Assembly: GCF_001748085.1 (NCBI RefSeq)
Contig: NZ_BBZK01000007.1
Span: 124,001 to 188,000 of the forward strand
DNA: 64,000 bases
Reading direction: 5' to 3'
From: Streptomyces sp. TP-A0874
GTDB taxonomy: Bacteria > Actinomycetota > Actinomycetes > Streptomycetales > Streptomycetaceae
The notes under the pieces are model-generated. The model was not told where the DNA came from, searched no databases, and was given only the letters and a program-made list of their open reading frames with translations. Shown in pieces: positions 10,036 through 19,932 of the stretch. The translations under genes and the position numbers were made by a program. Position 1 is the stretch's first letter. Each line of letters begins with the position of its first letter.

Positions 10036-11256
10036 CTACTTGAGCCGGCTCTCGCCAGGGGTGGCGGTGGCTTGGTGGGGGCGCCAGGGGAGTTCGGCGG
10101 TGATGGTGGTGCCGTTGTGGGGTGGTGAGGTGATGGTGAGGAGTCCGTCGACGGCGTCGAGGCGTTCGGCGAGGCCGGCGAGTCCGGAGTTGGGGGTGGG
10201 GGTGGCGCCGCCTTTGCCGTTGTCGGTGACTTGGAGCATGAGGCGGTTGTGGGTTTGCCAGATGTCGATGGTGGCGTGGGTGGCTTGGGCGTGTTTGCTG
10301 ATGTTTTGGAGGAGTTCTGAGGTGGTGAAGTAGGTGATGCCTTCGATGGCGGGTGCGGGGCGGGTGGGGAGGTCGACGGTGACGGTGACGGGGGTGGTGC
10401 AGCGGGCTGCGAGGGCGGAGAGGGCTGGGCCGAGTCCGCGGTCGGTGAGGATGGCGGGGTGGATGCCGCGGGCGAGGTCGCGGAGTTCTTGGAGGGCGAC
10501 TTTTACTTCGTTGTGGGCTTCGTCGACCATGTGGGCGGCGGCTTCGGGGTCTTCGAGGAGTTTCTCCTTGGCGAGGCCGAGTTCCATGGCGAGGGCGACG
10601 AGGCGGGCTTGGGCTCCGTCGTGGAGGTCGCGTTCGATGCGGCGGAGGTCGGCGGCGGCGGTGTCGACGACGGTGCCCCGATCCGACTCCAGCTCGGCGA
10701 TCCGCCGCTCCAACTCGTCGGAGGGCGAGAGCAGGCCCCGCACCATCGCCCGGTCCACGTCGGTCTGCCACCTGGCGAGCCAGGGCAGCAGCGGCCAGCC
10801 CACGAAGAGCGCGGCCAGGGTGATGGTGAAGGTGACGATCCCCCAGGGGAGACGGATCACGCAGTAGAGCACGTGGCGCCAGCCGACCGGGTCCTGCAGG
10901 ATCGCCCGGAGCCAGCCGAGGAAGCCGCTCTGTTGGCGGACGACCGGACTCGGCTCGTCGACGTGCAGCGAGAGCAGCAGCCGGGCGCGGGCCCGCTCGA
11001 ACCTGCCGTACCGCCGCACCTCCAGCAGCCCGACCGCGAGCAGCGGCAGTCCCACCACGGTCAGCGAGAGCAGCGCGCCGGCGTACAGCCACGCCGAGAC
11101 GTAGACGAACGCGAGCACGCCCGACGGCAGGTTGACCAGCAGGTGGGCGATCTCCCGCCAGCACTGTGCCGAGAGCGGCGGGCGCGGCGGCGGCAGCCGC
11201 TCGGTGGCCGGGCCGTCGGCTGCTGCGGCCGGAGGGGCGGGATCAGGCTGGGGCAT
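10036..11256 (-). CDS. Membrane sensor histidine kinase (HPK7/NarX-like), copy B
   Basis: 406 residues with the same plan as its neighbour: Pro-rich N-terminus, four-helix membrane sensor (about residues 35-160) clearly diverged from copy A, then phospho-acceptor H212 in RDLHDGAQ and an HATPase domain identical to copy A except for the last nine residues (TATPGESRLK replaces D). ATG 11256 precedes the Pro/Ala segment and the conserved sensor; no strong ribosome site is visible. The two kinases share one response regulator, so they probably feed different signals into the same output. Confidence 0.9.
   Translation of the reverse strand: MPQPDPAPPAAAADGPATERLPPPRPPLSAQCWREIAHLLVNLPSGVLAFVYVSAWLYAGALLSLTVVGLPLLAVGLLEVRRYGRFERARARLLLSLHVDEPSPVVRQQSGFLGWLRAILQDPVGWRHVLYCVIRLPWGIVTFTITLAALFVGWPLLPWLARWQTDVDRAMVRGLLSPSDELERRIAELESDRGTVVDTAAADLRRIERDLHDGAQARLVALAMELGLAKEKLLEDPEAAAHMVDEAHNEVKVALQELRDLARGIHPAILTDRGLGPALSALAARCTTPVTVTVDLPTRPAPAIEGITYFTTSELLQNISKHAQATHATIDIWQTHNRLMLQVTDNGKGGATPTPNSGLAGLAERLDAVDGLLTITSPPHNGTTITAELPWRPHQATATPGESRLK
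10069..10695. repeat. Perfect direct repeat, copy B (kinase catalytic core)
   Basis: Second copy of the identical 627-bp block. Sequence on both sides diverges abruptly, as expected for a gene-conversion tract rather than a recent whole-gene duplication. Confidence 0.9.
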
Positions 11257-11521
11257 ACCGGCAAGCCTGCCGGGACCGGCGGCGCGGCGCCATGGGGTGG
11301 CCAGGGCACCGGACCGGGGGGAAACCCCACCACCGCGGCCCGGTCCCGGGGGTGCCCGAGGGCTGCCCGTCGTCCCCGCCGCCGCGCCCCGGTCCGCCGG
11401 GCATGACGCGCGGCCTCCCCGGCCCGGTGCTCGACAGGGAACCCGCTCGTTCACGCGCCGAGTCGTTAGACTCCCGTGCGTACAGATCGTCGAACGGGAC
11501 AGCCAGGGAGCGAGGGCGGAC
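11257..11521. promoter_or_regulatory. Divergent control region between sensor kinase and nuo operon
   Basis: The only spacer between the minus-strand kinase genes and the plus-strand nuo genes. A -10-like TAGACT stands at 11467-11472, about 50 bases before nuoA. No good -35 was found at the right distance. Confidence 0.4.
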
Positions 11522-11944
11522 GTGCTGCCGACCGAGCGCACAGCACCAACCGTCCCGGCGGCGGGCGGCCACGCCGCGGACTACTTCGCCGGCTACTCGG
11601 CAGTGGGCCTGCTGGCGCTGGTCGGGGTGGTGTTCGTCGCGGTCGCCTTCGGGGCCGGCCGCCTGCTGCGGCCGGTGGCGCCGACCCGGGAGAAGCTGCT
11701 GGCCTACGAGTGCGGGGTGGACCCGGTCGGCGGGGACTGGGCGCACACCCAGATCCGCTACTACGTCTACGCGTTCCTCTACGTCGTCTTCGCGGTGGAC
11801 TCGATCTTCCTCTTCCCCTGGGCGACGGTCTTCGCCGCCCCCGGCTTCGGCGCCACCACGCTGGTGGAGATGTTCGTCTTCCTCGGCTTCCTCTCCGTCG
11901 GACTGCTGTACGCCTGGAAGAAGGGGGTGCTCACGTGGACGTGA
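11522..11944 (+). CDS. nuoA: NADH-quinone oxidoreductase subunit A-like
   Basis: 140 residues with three membrane helices. The [14 protein letters not shown] and [22 protein letters not shown] blocks are diagnostic for the small complex I subunit NuoA, which holds part of the quinone-site loop (Cys in YECG). The GTG at 11522 follows a GGAGCGAGGGCGG stretch that can serve as ribosome site. It is the first gene of a nuoABCHIJKLMN operon and overlaps nuoB by 10 bases. Confidence 0.93.
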   Translation: MLPTERTAPTVPAAGGHAADYFAGYSAVGLLALVGVVFVAVAFGAGRLLRPVAPTREKLLAYECGVDPVGGDWAHTQIRYYVYAFLYVVFAVDSIFLFPWATVFAAPGFGATTLVEMFVFLGFLSVGLLYAWKKGVLTWT

Positions 11945-12600
11945 ACCCCGCACCCGCCGGTGCGAGCGCCGCGCAGCCGCAGCCGCAGCCGCAGCCGCTG
12001 CCGGAGCCGCGCCGCCTCGGTGCGCTGGCCCGGCTCGCCCCCGAGCCGATGAAGGTGGTCCTCAACTGGGGTCGGCGGTACAGCCTCTGGGTCTTCAACT
12101 TCGGTCTCGCCTGCTGCGCCATCGAGTTCATCGCGGCCTCCATGGCGCGGCACGACTTCATCCGGCTCGGCGTCATCCCGTTCGCGCCGGGCCCCCGCCA
12201 GGCGGACCTGATGATCGTCTCGGGCACGGTCACCGACAAGATGGCCCCGGCGGTCAAACGGCTCCACGAGCAGATGCCGGAGCCGAAGTACGTGATCTCC
12301 TTCGGGGCCTGCGCCAACTGCGGCGGGCCCTACTGGGACTCCTACTCCGTCACCAAGGGCGTGGACCAGATCATTCCGGTGGATGTGTACGTGCCCGGCT
12401 GCCCGCCCCGACCGGAAGCGCTGCTCCAGGGCATCCTCACCCTCCAGGACAAGATCGCCCGGGAGTCGCTCGGAGACCGGTACGCCGCCGGACCGGACGG
12501 CCAGCAGCGCGGACCCGGCCGGCGCACACCGACCGACGCGCTCCGCAGCGGCCTGGTCGCGGGGCCGGAAGAGAGCGGGCGGCGGGAGGGCGGGCGGTGA
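11935..12600 (+). CDS. nuoB: NADH-quinone oxidoreductase subunit B-like
   Basis: 221 residues. It carries the ligands of the terminal [4Fe-4S] cluster N2: the tandem C60-C61 in LACCAIEF, a Cys in GACANCGG (126/129) and C156 in VPGCPPRP. N- and C-terminal extensions rich in Pro/Gln and Arg/Gly flank the roughly 155-residue core. GTG 11935 has AAGGGGG in front. In canonical complex I NuoB docks to NuoD to make the quinone pocket, yet no nuoD follows here; the next gene is nuoC, overlapping by 4 bases. Confidence 0.93.
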   Translation: MDVNPAPAGASAAQPQPQPQPLPEPRRLGALARLAPEPMKVVLNWGRRYSLWVFNFGLACCAIEFIAASMARHDFIRLGVIPFAPGPRQADLMIVSGTVTDKMAPAVKRLHEQMPEPKYVISFGACANCGGPYWDSYSVTKGVDQIIPVDVYVPGCPPRPEALLQGILTLQDKIARESLGDRYAAGPDGQQRGPGRRTPTDALRSGLVAGPEESGRREGGR

Positions 12601-13718
12601 CCGAGCGCGGGCCCGGGGAGCCGGAGCGGCCCGGCGGGCCGGAGGACGCCGCCCCGCAGCAGCCGCAGCCGCCGGTCGGTTGGCTACCCGAGGGGGTCGA
12701 GAGCCTCTTCGGTCCAGGGGCGACTGCCGAGGAGGCCTACGGACTGCTCACCGTGGACGTACCGGCCGAGCGGTGGCCGGACGCCCTGCGGACCGCCCGG
12801 GACCGGCTCGGCTGCAGCTACTTCGACTGGCTGAGCGCCACCCACGAGCCCGAGCAGGGCTTCCTGGTCTGCGCCCACCTGGTCTCGCTCGCCCCCACCG
12901 ACCCGCGGCGGGGCCGGTTGCGGCGGCTGCTGCTGCGCACGGCCGTGCCCCAGGAGGCCCCCGCGCTGCCGACCGCCACCGATGTCTACGCCGGTGCCGG
13001 CTGGCACGAGCGGGAGACCCACGAGATGTTCGGGATCGACTTCACCGGCCATCCGCACCTCGCCCCGCTGCTGCTCCCCGAAGGCTTCGAGGGCCGTCCG
13101 CTGCGCAAGGACTTCGTCCTCGCCGCGCGGGTGTCCAAGGCCTGGCCCGGAGCGAAGGAGCCGGGGGAGTCGGAGCACGGAGGCCCCAGGAGGCGGCAGT
13201 CGCTGCCCCCCGGGGTCCCGGACCCCAACGAGTGGGGGCCGATGAAGGGCCGACTGCCCCCCGCTGCCGGCCGGACCGGGCGGGGAGCCCGGACGGCAGG
13301 GGCCGGCGAGCGCCCCGCCCGCCGGGACCGCTCGGCCGGCGGTGACCGTCCGGCCACCGAGCAGGCGCCGGAAGCGCCGCCGGAGGCCGCTGCCGGCAGG
13401 CCGCCCGGCCGGGGCGGGGCCGGAGCCACGGCCCGGCGGCCGCGCCGGAACCGCAGCGCCGGCGAGGGCTCGGCGAGCCAGCGCCCGAGCGGCACCGGAG
13501 CGGCTTCCCCCGGCGGTCAGGGCACGGGCGGTGCCACCGCCTCGGACGCGCCATGGCATCATCCGACTCCCGCGTTCGAGGAGCAGCCGCCGCGCCGGCC
13601 CGAGCCCGAGCGGCCCGAACCGAGGCCGCGGAAGCCGCAGTCCGGGACCGCCGAGCCGGACGCCTCCGCGGAGCGGGACGAACCGGACAGCGGACAGACA
13701 GGGGGCGGAGGGACGTGA
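12597..13718 (+). CDS. nuoC: NADH-quinone oxidoreductase subunit C-like with long disordered tail
   Basis: 373 residues. Residues about 45-200 form the 30-kDa NuoC fold, with [36 protein letters not shown] and the RPLRKDFVL end all well conserved. The remaining ~170 residues (from about 13200) are low-complexity Pro/Arg/Ala/Gly with no recognisable domain. NuoC normally clamps NuoB to NuoD in the hydrophilic arm. It is not a NuoCD fusion: nothing resembling the 49-kDa subunit is present. The GTG overlaps the nuoB stop in a GTGA. Confidence 0.88.
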   Translation: MTERGPGEPERPGGPEDAAPQQPQPPVGWLPEGVESLFGPGATAEEAYGLLTVDVPAERWPDALRTARDRLGCSYFDWLSATHEPEQGFLVCAHLVSLAPTDPRRGRLRRLLLRTAVPQEAPALPTATDVYAGAGWHERETHEMFGIDFTGHPHLAPLLLPEGFEGRPLRKDFVLAARVSKAWPGAKEPGESEHGGPRRRQSLPPGVPDPNEWGPMKGRLPPAAGRTGRGARTAGAGERPARRDRSAGGDRPATEQAPEAPPEAAAGRPPGRGGAGATARRPRRNRSAGEGSASQRPSGTGAASPGGQGTGGATASDAPWHHPTPAFEEQPPRRPEPERPEPRPRKPQSGTAEPDASAERDEPDSGQTGGGGT

Positions 13719-14680
13719 ACGAGCCGCTCGACCTCGCGCTGCGGCTGCTCGCCGTCTTCGGAGCCTTCCTGCTGCTGCCGCTCCTCGTCGGGCAGGCCGA
13801 ACACAAGGTCATGGCGCACATGCAGGGCCGGCTCGGCCCCATGCAGGCCGGCGGGTTCCACGGCTGGGCCCAACTGGTCGCGGACGGAGTGAAGTTCTCC
13901 CAGAAGGAGGACATCGTGCCGGCCGGCGCCGACCGCCGGATCTTCCAACTCGCCCCCGCCGTCGCGCTGCTGCCCTACCTCCTGGTGCTGCTGGTGATCC
14001 CGCTGGGTCCCGGCGGAGCCGTCGGCCAGGCCATCGACGCGGGCGTCTTCTTCGCCCTGGCGGTGATGGGCGTCGGGGTGCTCGGGTCGCTGTTGGCCGG
14101 ATGGTCCTCGGCGAACAAGTTCTCCCTGCTGGGAGCATTGCGTACCGCGGCGCAACTGCTCGCCTACGAGCTGCCGCTGCTGCTCAGCGCCGGTTCGGTG
14201 GCCATGGCCGCGGGCACCGTCTCGCTGGTCGGCATCCTGGACGGGTTCCAGTGGTGGTGGGTGCCCTGGCAGCTCGTCGGCGGGGTGGTGTTCTTCACCG
14301 CCGGACTCGCGGAGTTGCAGCGCCCTCCGTTCGACATGCCCGTCGCCGACTCCGAGATCATCTTCGGCGCCTACACCGAGTACACGGGCCTGCGCTTCGC
14401 GCTCTTCCTCCTCGCCGAGTACGCGGGCATCGTGGTGCTCTGCGGGCTGACCACCGTCCTCTTCCTCGGCGGCTGGCACGGCCCGCCGGGCCTCTCCGGC
14501 CTCGGCTGGCTGTGGACGCTGCTGAAGAGCGCCGTACTGGCCTTCGGCGTCATCTGGCTGCGGGTCAGCTATCCGCGGCTGCGGGAGGACCAGTTGCAGA
14601 GGTTGGCCTGGACGGCGCTCGTGCCGCTCGCCCTGCTCCAGATCGCACTCACCGGCGTCGTCAAGGTGGTGGTCTCGTAG
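13715..14680 (+). CDS. nuoH: NADH-quinone oxidoreductase subunit H-like
   Basis: 321 residues, eight or so membrane helices. Signature blocks [23 protein letters not shown] and [17 protein letters not shown] then [17 protein letters not shown] are those of NuoH, which links the quinone site to the proton-pumping arm. The E-rich loop is preserved. Start GTG overlaps the nuoC stop by 4 bases. Confidence 0.93.
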   Translation: MNEPLDLALRLLAVFGAFLLLPLLVGQAEHKVMAHMQGRLGPMQAGGFHGWAQLVADGVKFSQKEDIVPAGADRRIFQLAPAVALLPYLLVLLVIPLGPGGAVGQAIDAGVFFALAVMGVGVLGSLLAGWSSANKFSLLGALRTAAQLLAYELPLLLSAGSVAMAAGTVSLVGILDGFQWWWVPWQLVGGVVFFTAGLAELQRPPFDMPVADSEIIFGAYTEYTGLRFALFLLAEYAGIVVLCGLTTVLFLGGWHGPPGLSGLGWLWTLLKSAVLAFGVIWLRVSYPRLREDQLQRLAWTALVPLALLQIALTGVVKVVVS

Positions 14681-15276
14681 TGTCGTTGCCCGGCAGCGGC
14701 CTCGCCAAAGGGCTGGCCGTCACCCTCCGCACCATGACCCGGCGCTCGCACACCGCGCGGTACCCGCAGGTGCAGCCCGAACTCCCGCCGCGCTCCCGCG
14801 GCGTGATCGCGCTGTTCGAGGAGAACTGCACGGTCTGCATGCTGTGTGCGCGGGAGTGCCCCGACTGGTGCATCTACATCGACTCGCACAAGGAGACCGT
14901 GCCGCCGGCCGCGCCCGGCGGGCGGGAGCGCAGCCGCAACGTGCTGGACCGCTTCGCCATCGACTTCGCCCTCTGCATGTACTGCGGCATCTGCGTCGAG
15001 GTGTGCCCCTTCGACGCGCTCTTCTGGTCGCCGGAGTTCGAGTACGCCGAGACCGACATCCGGGAACTCACCCACGAGCGGGACCGGCTACGCGAGTGGA
15101 TGTGGACGGTGCCGGCGCCGCCCCCGCTCGACCCGGCGGCCGAGGAACCGAAGGAGATCGCCGCGGCGCGCCGGACCGCCGAGAAGCTGGCCGCCGAGCA
15201 GGCCGCCCGGGAGACGGCGGACCGAGCGGACCAGGCTCACCCCGGCCCGGGGCGGACGGAGGAGGACGGCGAGTGA
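14680..15276 (+). CDS. nuoI: NADH-quinone oxidoreductase subunit I-like (two 4Fe-4S)
   Basis: 198 residues with two complete ferredoxin-type CxxCxxCxxxCP motifs (C50, C53, C56, C60 and C99, C102, C105, C109), the ligands of clusters N6a and N6b. NuoI is the electron-entry wire between the input module and cluster N2. The C-terminal ~60 residues are charged and likely disordered. In complexes without the NADH module, such as the chloroplast and archaeal Fpo type, NuoI is the surface where ferredoxin-like donors bind. It overlaps nuoH by one base. Confidence 0.93.
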   Translation: MSLPGSGLAKGLAVTLRTMTRRSHTARYPQVQPELPPRSRGVIALFEENCTVCMLCARECPDWCIYIDSHKETVPPAAPGGRERSRNVLDRFAIDFALCMYCGICVEVCPFDALFWSPEFEYAETDIRELTHERDRLREWMWTVPAPPPLDPAAEEPKEIAAARRTAEKLAAEQAARETADRADQAHPGPGRTEEDGE

Positions 15277-15860
15277 CCGCCCTGGCCGCCGGCCCGCCCG
15301 GATTCCTCTCCCCGACCGGGGTCGAGATCGTCTTCGTCCTCGTCGGCCTGGTCACGCTCGGCGCGGCCCTGGTCACGGTCACCACCCGGCAGCTGGTGCA
15401 CGCCGCCGGCTGGCTGGTGGTGGCGCTCGGCGGGCTCGCGGTCGAGTACCTGCTGCTGACCGCGGAGTTCATCGCCTGGGTGCAGGTGCTGATCTACGTC
15501 GGCTCGGTCGTGGTGCTGCTGCTGTTCGGGCTGATGCTCACCCGGGCGCCCATCGGCCCCTCCCCGGACGCCGACTCCGGCAACCGCCGGACGGCCGCCG
15601 CCGTGGCCGCGGCAGCCGCCGCGGCGCTGGTCTGGGTGGTCGTCGACGCCTTCCGCACCACCTGGATCGGGCTCGACGGCGCCGCGGCGGGCTCCACCGA
15701 GGTCACCGGGCACTTCCTCTTCCGCCACTGGGTACTGCCGTTCGAGGCGCTCTCCGTGCTGCTCCTCGCCGCACTCATCGGGGCGATCGTCCTCTCCCGC
15801 AAGAGAAACCCGTCCAGCGGTCGCAGGAGCGACCCTGCCGGCGACAAGGAGCAGCGCTGA
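15273..15860 (+). CDS. nuoJ: NADH-quinone oxidoreductase subunit J-like
   Basis: 195 residues, five membrane helices. The [31 protein letters not shown] region, with its invariant [14 protein letters not shown] helix, identifies the complex I subunit NuoJ. GTG start overlaps nuoI by 4 bases. Confidence 0.92.
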   Translation: MTALAAGPPGFLSPTGVEIVFVLVGLVTLGAALVTVTTRQLVHAAGWLVVALGGLAVEYLLLTAEFIAWVQVLIYVGSVVVLLLFGLMLTRAPIGPSPDADSGNRRTAAAVAAAAAAALVWVVVDAFRTTWIGLDGAAAGSTEVTGHFLFRHWVLPFEALSVLLLAALIGAIVLSRKRNPSSGRRSDPAGDKEQR

Positions 15861-16255
15861 TGCATCTCGCCTACCCAGCCGTGCTGGCCGTGCTGCTCTT
15901 CTGCACCGGCGTCTACGGCGTGCTGGCCCGGCGCAACGTGATCCTCGTCCTGATGTCCGTGGAGCTCATGCTGGGCGGCGTCAACCTCAACCTCGTCGCC
16001 TTCGACGTCTGGCTGCGCGACACGCTCCACTCCGGGCAGGCGCTGACCCTGTTCACCATCACCATCGCCGCCGCGGAACTCGGCATCGGGCTGGCGATCG
16101 TCCTGCTGGTCCACCGCGGCCGCGGCAGCTTCGGCATCGACCGGCTCACCGAGCTCGCCGAGCCCGGCGGCGGAACCGGCCGAGGCGGCGGCGGGCGCTC
16201 CGGGTCGGACCGTCACGCCGCGCCGGGCTCCCAGCGGGCGGAGGCCACCGCGTGA
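15860..16255 (+). CDS. nuoK: NADH-quinone oxidoreductase subunit K-like
   Basis: 131 residues; three helices. The two buried glutamates used in proton transfer are present (in [13 protein letters not shown] and [13 protein letters not shown]). A Gly/Arg-rich C-terminal tail of about 30 residues is added beyond the usual ~100-residue length. It overlaps nuoJ by one base (TGATG). Confidence 0.92.
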   Translation: MHLAYPAVLAVLLFCTGVYGVLARRNVILVLMSVELMLGGVNLNLVAFDVWLRDTLHSGQALTLFTITIAAAELGIGLAIVLLVHRGRGSFGIDRLTELAEPGGGTGRGGGGRSGSDRHAAPGSQRAEATA

Positions 16256-18249
16256 CCACCACCGCCCTCGCCGTCCTGGTACCGCTCCTGCCGTTCCTCG
16301 GTGCCCTCGCGGGGCTCCTGCTGGGCCGGCGGGTCCCCGGACTCGTCCAGCCGCTCGCCGTCCTCCCCACCGCGACCTCCGCCGTCCTCGCCGCCCTGGT
16401 GGCGCTGCGCCAGGGCGGCGGGGAGACGGTCGACGCCGCCACCCGCCTCACCCCCACCGGCTCCGTCCCCATCGACCTGGCCGTGCGCATCGACGGGTTC
16501 GCCGCACTCGTCGCGGTCCTGGTCGGCCTGGTCGCGCTCTGCGTCCAGCTCTACTCGACCGGCTACCTCCGCGAGGACCCCCGCTACGGTTCCTACGCCG
16601 CGCTCGTCTCCCTGTTCACCTCGGCGATGCTGCTGGTCGTCTACTCCGGTGATCTGATGGTGCTGCTGGTGGGCTGGGAGGTCATGGGCGTCTGCTCGTA
16701 CTTCCTGGTCGGCCACTACTGGGAGACACCGGCCGCCCGGTCCGCCGCGCTCAAGGCGTTCCTGGTCACCAAGTTGGGCGATGTGCCGTTCCTCATCGGC
16801 CTGTTCGCCCTCGCCTCCGAAGCGGGCACCTTCCGGATCTCGGGGGTGCTCACCGCCGCCGCCTCCGGTGGCGGACTCGACCACCCGACCCTGATCGCGC
16901 TGCTGCTGCTCGCCGGCGTGGCCGGCAAGTCCGCGCAGTTCCCGCTGCACACCTGGCTGCCCGACGCGATGGCCGGCCCCACCCCGGTCTCCGCGCTGAT
17001 CCACGCCGCGACGATGGTCGCCGCAGGCGTCTACCTCATCGCCCGGTTGCTGCCGGTCTTCGCCGCCTCCGCCGCCGCACTGCTCGTCCTCGCCGCGCTC
17101 GCCGCCGTCACCATGGTCGGCTCGGCGCTCGCCGCACTCGCCCAGGACGACATCAAACGCGTCCTCGCCTACTCCACCATCGGCCAACTCGGCTACATGA
17201 CCGGTGCGCTCGCCGTCGGAGACCGGGGAGCCGCCGTCTTCCACCTGCTCAGCCACGGCGCCTTCAAGGCGCTGCTCTTCCTCGGCGCGGGGGTGGTCAT
17301 CCACGCCGCCGGCACCAACTCGCTCGCCGCGATGGGCCGGATCGGCGGGCTCTCCCGGCGGATCCCCGACGCCTACTGGACGATGACCGTCGCCCTGCTG
17401 GCGCTCGCCGCCATCCCGCCGTTCGCCGGCTTCTTCTCCAAGGAGGCGGTGCTGGCCGCCGCCGAACGCGCTGCCGCCGGCGGCAGTGCCGACGTGCCCT
17501 CGGCCGCGGGCTGGACGGTACTGCTCGCCGGCCTGCTCACCGCCCTGCTCACCGCCGCCTACGCGGCCCGGCTCTGGCTCCTCGCCTTCCACGGCAAGGG
17601 ACTGCCCGCCCCCGACCACGGCCGGCAGCCGGTGGTGATGAACGCCGTGCTGTGGGTGCTCTTCCTGCCGACCGCCGGCCTCGGCCTCGCCGCAGGCGCA
17701 CTGCCGGGCTGGTTCGACGGCCGCCCGCTCAGCCCCACCCTCACCACCTCGGTGCTGGGCGTCGGGCTCGCCGTGGCCGGTCTGCTGGTCACCTACGGCG
17801 CCTGGCTCCACACCACCGCCCGCGCCCGGCTCGCGACACCGATAGGCGCGGTCGCCGCCCACCCGGAGGCCGACCCGGCGACATCCGAGGTCGAGGCCAT
17901 CGCCACCCACCGGCAGGCCTACGGCGACATCGCCGCCGCGGACGACCCGGCCGACCCCGGGCGGTTCCTCCTCGGCCCGCTGCACCGGCCGGCCGCCTCC
18001 GGCTTCCACCTCGACGCCCTCTACACCGCGCTCTTCGTCAGCCCCGTGCGGGCCGCCGCCCGGCTGGTGCGCTTCCTGGACCGCGAGGTGGTCGACTTCT
18101 ACGTGCACGGCGCCGCCCTCGCCCCCGGCCTGCTGGGTGCGGCCGTACGCCGCAGCCAGACCGGCAACGTGCAGACCTACCTCGGCGTCCTGTTCGCCGG
18201 CTCCCTCGTCCTGACGGTAGCCGCCGTCCTCGGCACCACCGGAGCGTGA
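16252..18249 (+). CDS. nuoL: NADH-quinone oxidoreductase subunit L-like (proton pump)
   Basis: 665 residues, an antiporter-like subunit with about 16 membrane helices and the long lateral helix region at the C-terminus. Pump residues are kept: Glu in [18 protein letters not shown], Lys in [19 protein letters not shown], the His of the next helix (LIHAATMV). The GTG start overlaps the nuoK stop by 4 bases. It should pump protons if the complex assembles. Confidence 0.94.
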   Translation: MTTTALAVLVPLLPFLGALAGLLLGRRVPGLVQPLAVLPTATSAVLAALVALRQGGGETVDAATRLTPTGSVPIDLAVRIDGFAALVAVLVGLVALCVQLYSTGYLREDPRYGSYAALVSLFTSAMLLVVYSGDLMVLLVGWEVMGVCSYFLVGHYWETPAARSAALKAFLVTKLGDVPFLIGLFALASEAGTFRISGVLTAAASGGGLDHPTLIALLLLAGVAGKSAQFPLHTWLPDAMAGPTPVSALIHAATMVAAGVYLIARLLPVFAASAAALLVLAALAAVTMVGSALAALAQDDIKRVLAYSTIGQLGYMTGALAVGDRGAAVFHLLSHGAFKALLFLGAGVVIHAAGTNSLAAMGRIGGLSRRIPDAYWTMTVALLALAAIPPFAGFFSKEAVLAAAERAAAGGSADVPSAAGWTVLLAGLLTALLTAAYAARLWLLAFHGKGLPAPDHGRQPVVMNAVLWVLFLPTAGLGLAAGALPGWFDGRPLSPTLTTSVLGVGLAVAGLLVTYGAWLHTTARARLATPIGAVAAHPEADPATSEVEAIATHRQAYGDIAAADDPADPGRFLLGPLHRPAASGFHLDALYTALFVSPVRAAARLVRFLDREVVDFYVHGAALAPGLLGAAVRRSQTGNVQTYLGVLFAGSLVLTVAAVLGTTGA

Positions 18250-18252
18250 CCC

Positions 18253-19932
18253 GTGAGTGGCCTTCTCAACGACACCGTGCTGGGGTACCTGCTGGTGGCC
18301 GTCGTCCTCCTGCCGCTGGCCGGCGCGGTGGCCGCGCTGCTGCCCGCCCCGCCGGGCCTGCGCGGCCGCGGGCCCGAGCAGGCCGTCCTCCGCCACGGGG
18401 TGACCGTGACCGGCGCGGTCCTCGTGCTCACCGCCGTACTCGCCGCCGGCTTCGACCACCACCGTCCGGCCACCATGCAGGCGACCGTGGACACGAGCTG
18501 GATCCCCGCCCTCGGCACCCGGATCCACCTGGGGGTGGACGGCGTCTCCCTGCCACTGCTGGTGCTCACCGCGCTGCTCACCTTCCTCGCCGCGCTCCAC
18601 AGCTACTTCAACAAGCCGGCGGGCCCGTCCGCAAAGGGCTTCGTCGCGCTGGTCCTCCTGCTGGAGGCCGGCACCCTCGCCTCCTTCGCCGTCCTCGACC
18701 TGCTGCTGTTCTTCCTGGCCTTCGAGACGGTGCTGATACCGATGTACTTCCTGATCGCCCGCTGGGGCGGCGACGGTCGGGAGCGGTCCGCCTGGAAGTT
18801 CATCCTCTACACCTTCCTCGGCTCCGTCGTGATGCTGCTCGGCTTCCTCCTCGTGGGGACCGAGGCCGGCACCTTCGACATGGTCGCGCTGGCCGGCGAC
18901 GACGGAGCGTCGCTGGGGCACACCACCCAACTGCTCGCCGCCCTGGCCATCGGGATCGGCCTCGCCGTGAAGACCCCGATGTGGCCGCTGCACAGCTGGC
19001 TGCCGGACGCCCACACCGCCGCGCCGACCGCCGGCTCCGTGCTCCTCGCCGGGGTCCTGCTGAAGATGGGCACCTACGGCCTGGTCCGGATCGTGCTGCC
19101 GGTCACCCCGGACGGCGCCCGCACGCTCGCCCCCTACCTGGGGGCGCTCGCCGTGACCGGGATCGTCTACGGCAGCCTCGCCTGCCTGGCGCTGGCCCGC
19201 ACCGGAGCGGGCGGCGACCTCAAGCGGCTGATCGCCTTCTCCTCGATCGGCCACATGGGCTTCGTCCTGCTGGGGATCGCCACGCTCACCCCGACCGGCG
19301 TCAACGGCGCCCTCTTCGCCAACATCGGGCACGGCCTCATCACCGGCCTGCTGTTCTTCCTCGTCGGCGGGGTGAAGGAGCGCTACGGGACCACCGACCT
19401 CGACCGGCTCGCCGGCCGGACCGGCGGCGCGCTCTACGGCCGGGCACCGCGCCTGGGCGGACTGCTGGCCTTCGGCGCCATCGCCTCGCTGGGCCTGCCC
19501 GGACTCGCCGGCTTCTGGGGCGAGATGCTCACGATGTTCGGGGCGTTCCGGCCGGCCGAGGGCCTCAGCCGGCCGGCGTTCCTCGCCTTCATGGGCATCG
19601 CGGCCTTCGGCACCCTGCTCACCGCCGGATACCTCCTGCTCGTGGTGGGGCGGGTCTGCATGGGGGAGCCGGCGGCCGAACCGTCGCGCGCCGCCGCGCC
19701 GTCCGGTGTCGCCCGGTCGGGGGCCGGCGCGGGGCCCTCGGCGTCGGCTGCCCACCGGCCCGGCAGCATGGCGGGGGCGGCGGCCGAGCCCCGGCTGCTC
19801 GACGTCCGCCGGTACGAGCTGGCCGCCTGGAGCCCGCTCGTCGCCCTGACCGTGCTGGCCGGACTCTGGCCCGCGGCCATCCTCGGTCTCACCGACCCGG
19901 CCGTCCGGAACCTCCTCGGCGGGGGTGGCTGA
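18253..19932 (+). CDS. nuoM: NADH-quinone oxidoreductase subunit M-like (proton pump)
   Basis: 559 residues, antiporter-like subunit. Glu in LAFETVLIPMYFLIARWGG and Lys in AVKTPMWPLHSWLPDAHTA are the conserved pump residues; LLKMGTYGLVR follows as expected. A hydrophilic Ala/Pro/Ser insertion of about 45 residues (around 19670-19800) precedes the final helix. It starts at GTG 18253, three bases after nuoL, and shares one base with nuoN. Confidence 0.94.
   Translation: MSGLLNDTVLGYLLVAVVLLPLAGAVAALLPAPPGLRGRGPEQAVLRHGVTVTGAVLVLTAVLAAGFDHHRPATMQATVDTSWIPALGTRIHLGVDGVSLPLLVLTALLTFLAALHSYFNKPAGPSAKGFVALVLLLEAGTLASFAVLDLLLFFLAFETVLIPMYFLIARWGGDGRERSAWKFILYTFLGSVVMLLGFLLVGTEAGTFDMVALAGDDGASLGHTTQLLAALAIGIGLAVKTPMWPLHSWLPDAHTAAPTAGSVLLAGVLLKMGTYGLVRIVLPVTPDGARTLAPYLGALAVTGIVYGSLACLALARTGAGGDLKRLIAFSSIGHMGFVLLGIATLTPTGVNGALFANIGHGLITGLLFFLVGGVKERYGTTDLDRLAGRTGGALYGRAPRLGGLLAFGAIASLGLPGLAGFWGEMLTMFGAFRPAEGLSRPAFLAFMGIAAFGTLLTAGYLLLVVGRVCMGEPAAEPSRAAAPSGVARSGAGAGPSASAAHRPGSMAGAAAEPRLLDVRRYELAAWSPLVALTVLAGLWPAAILGLTDPAVRNLLGGGG

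Noticed and set aside
7763..11164. A 1133-codon open frame on the minus strand spanning regulator and both kinases
   Set aside because: Only its last 223 codons are the response regulator. The rest is the kinases read out of frame, giving Arg/Pro/His-rich nonsense that repeats because the underlying DNA repeats.
13239..13718. NuoC tail as a separate gene or a hidden nuoD piece
   Set aside because: It is in frame with NuoC, low-complexity, and contains none of the NuoD signatures.
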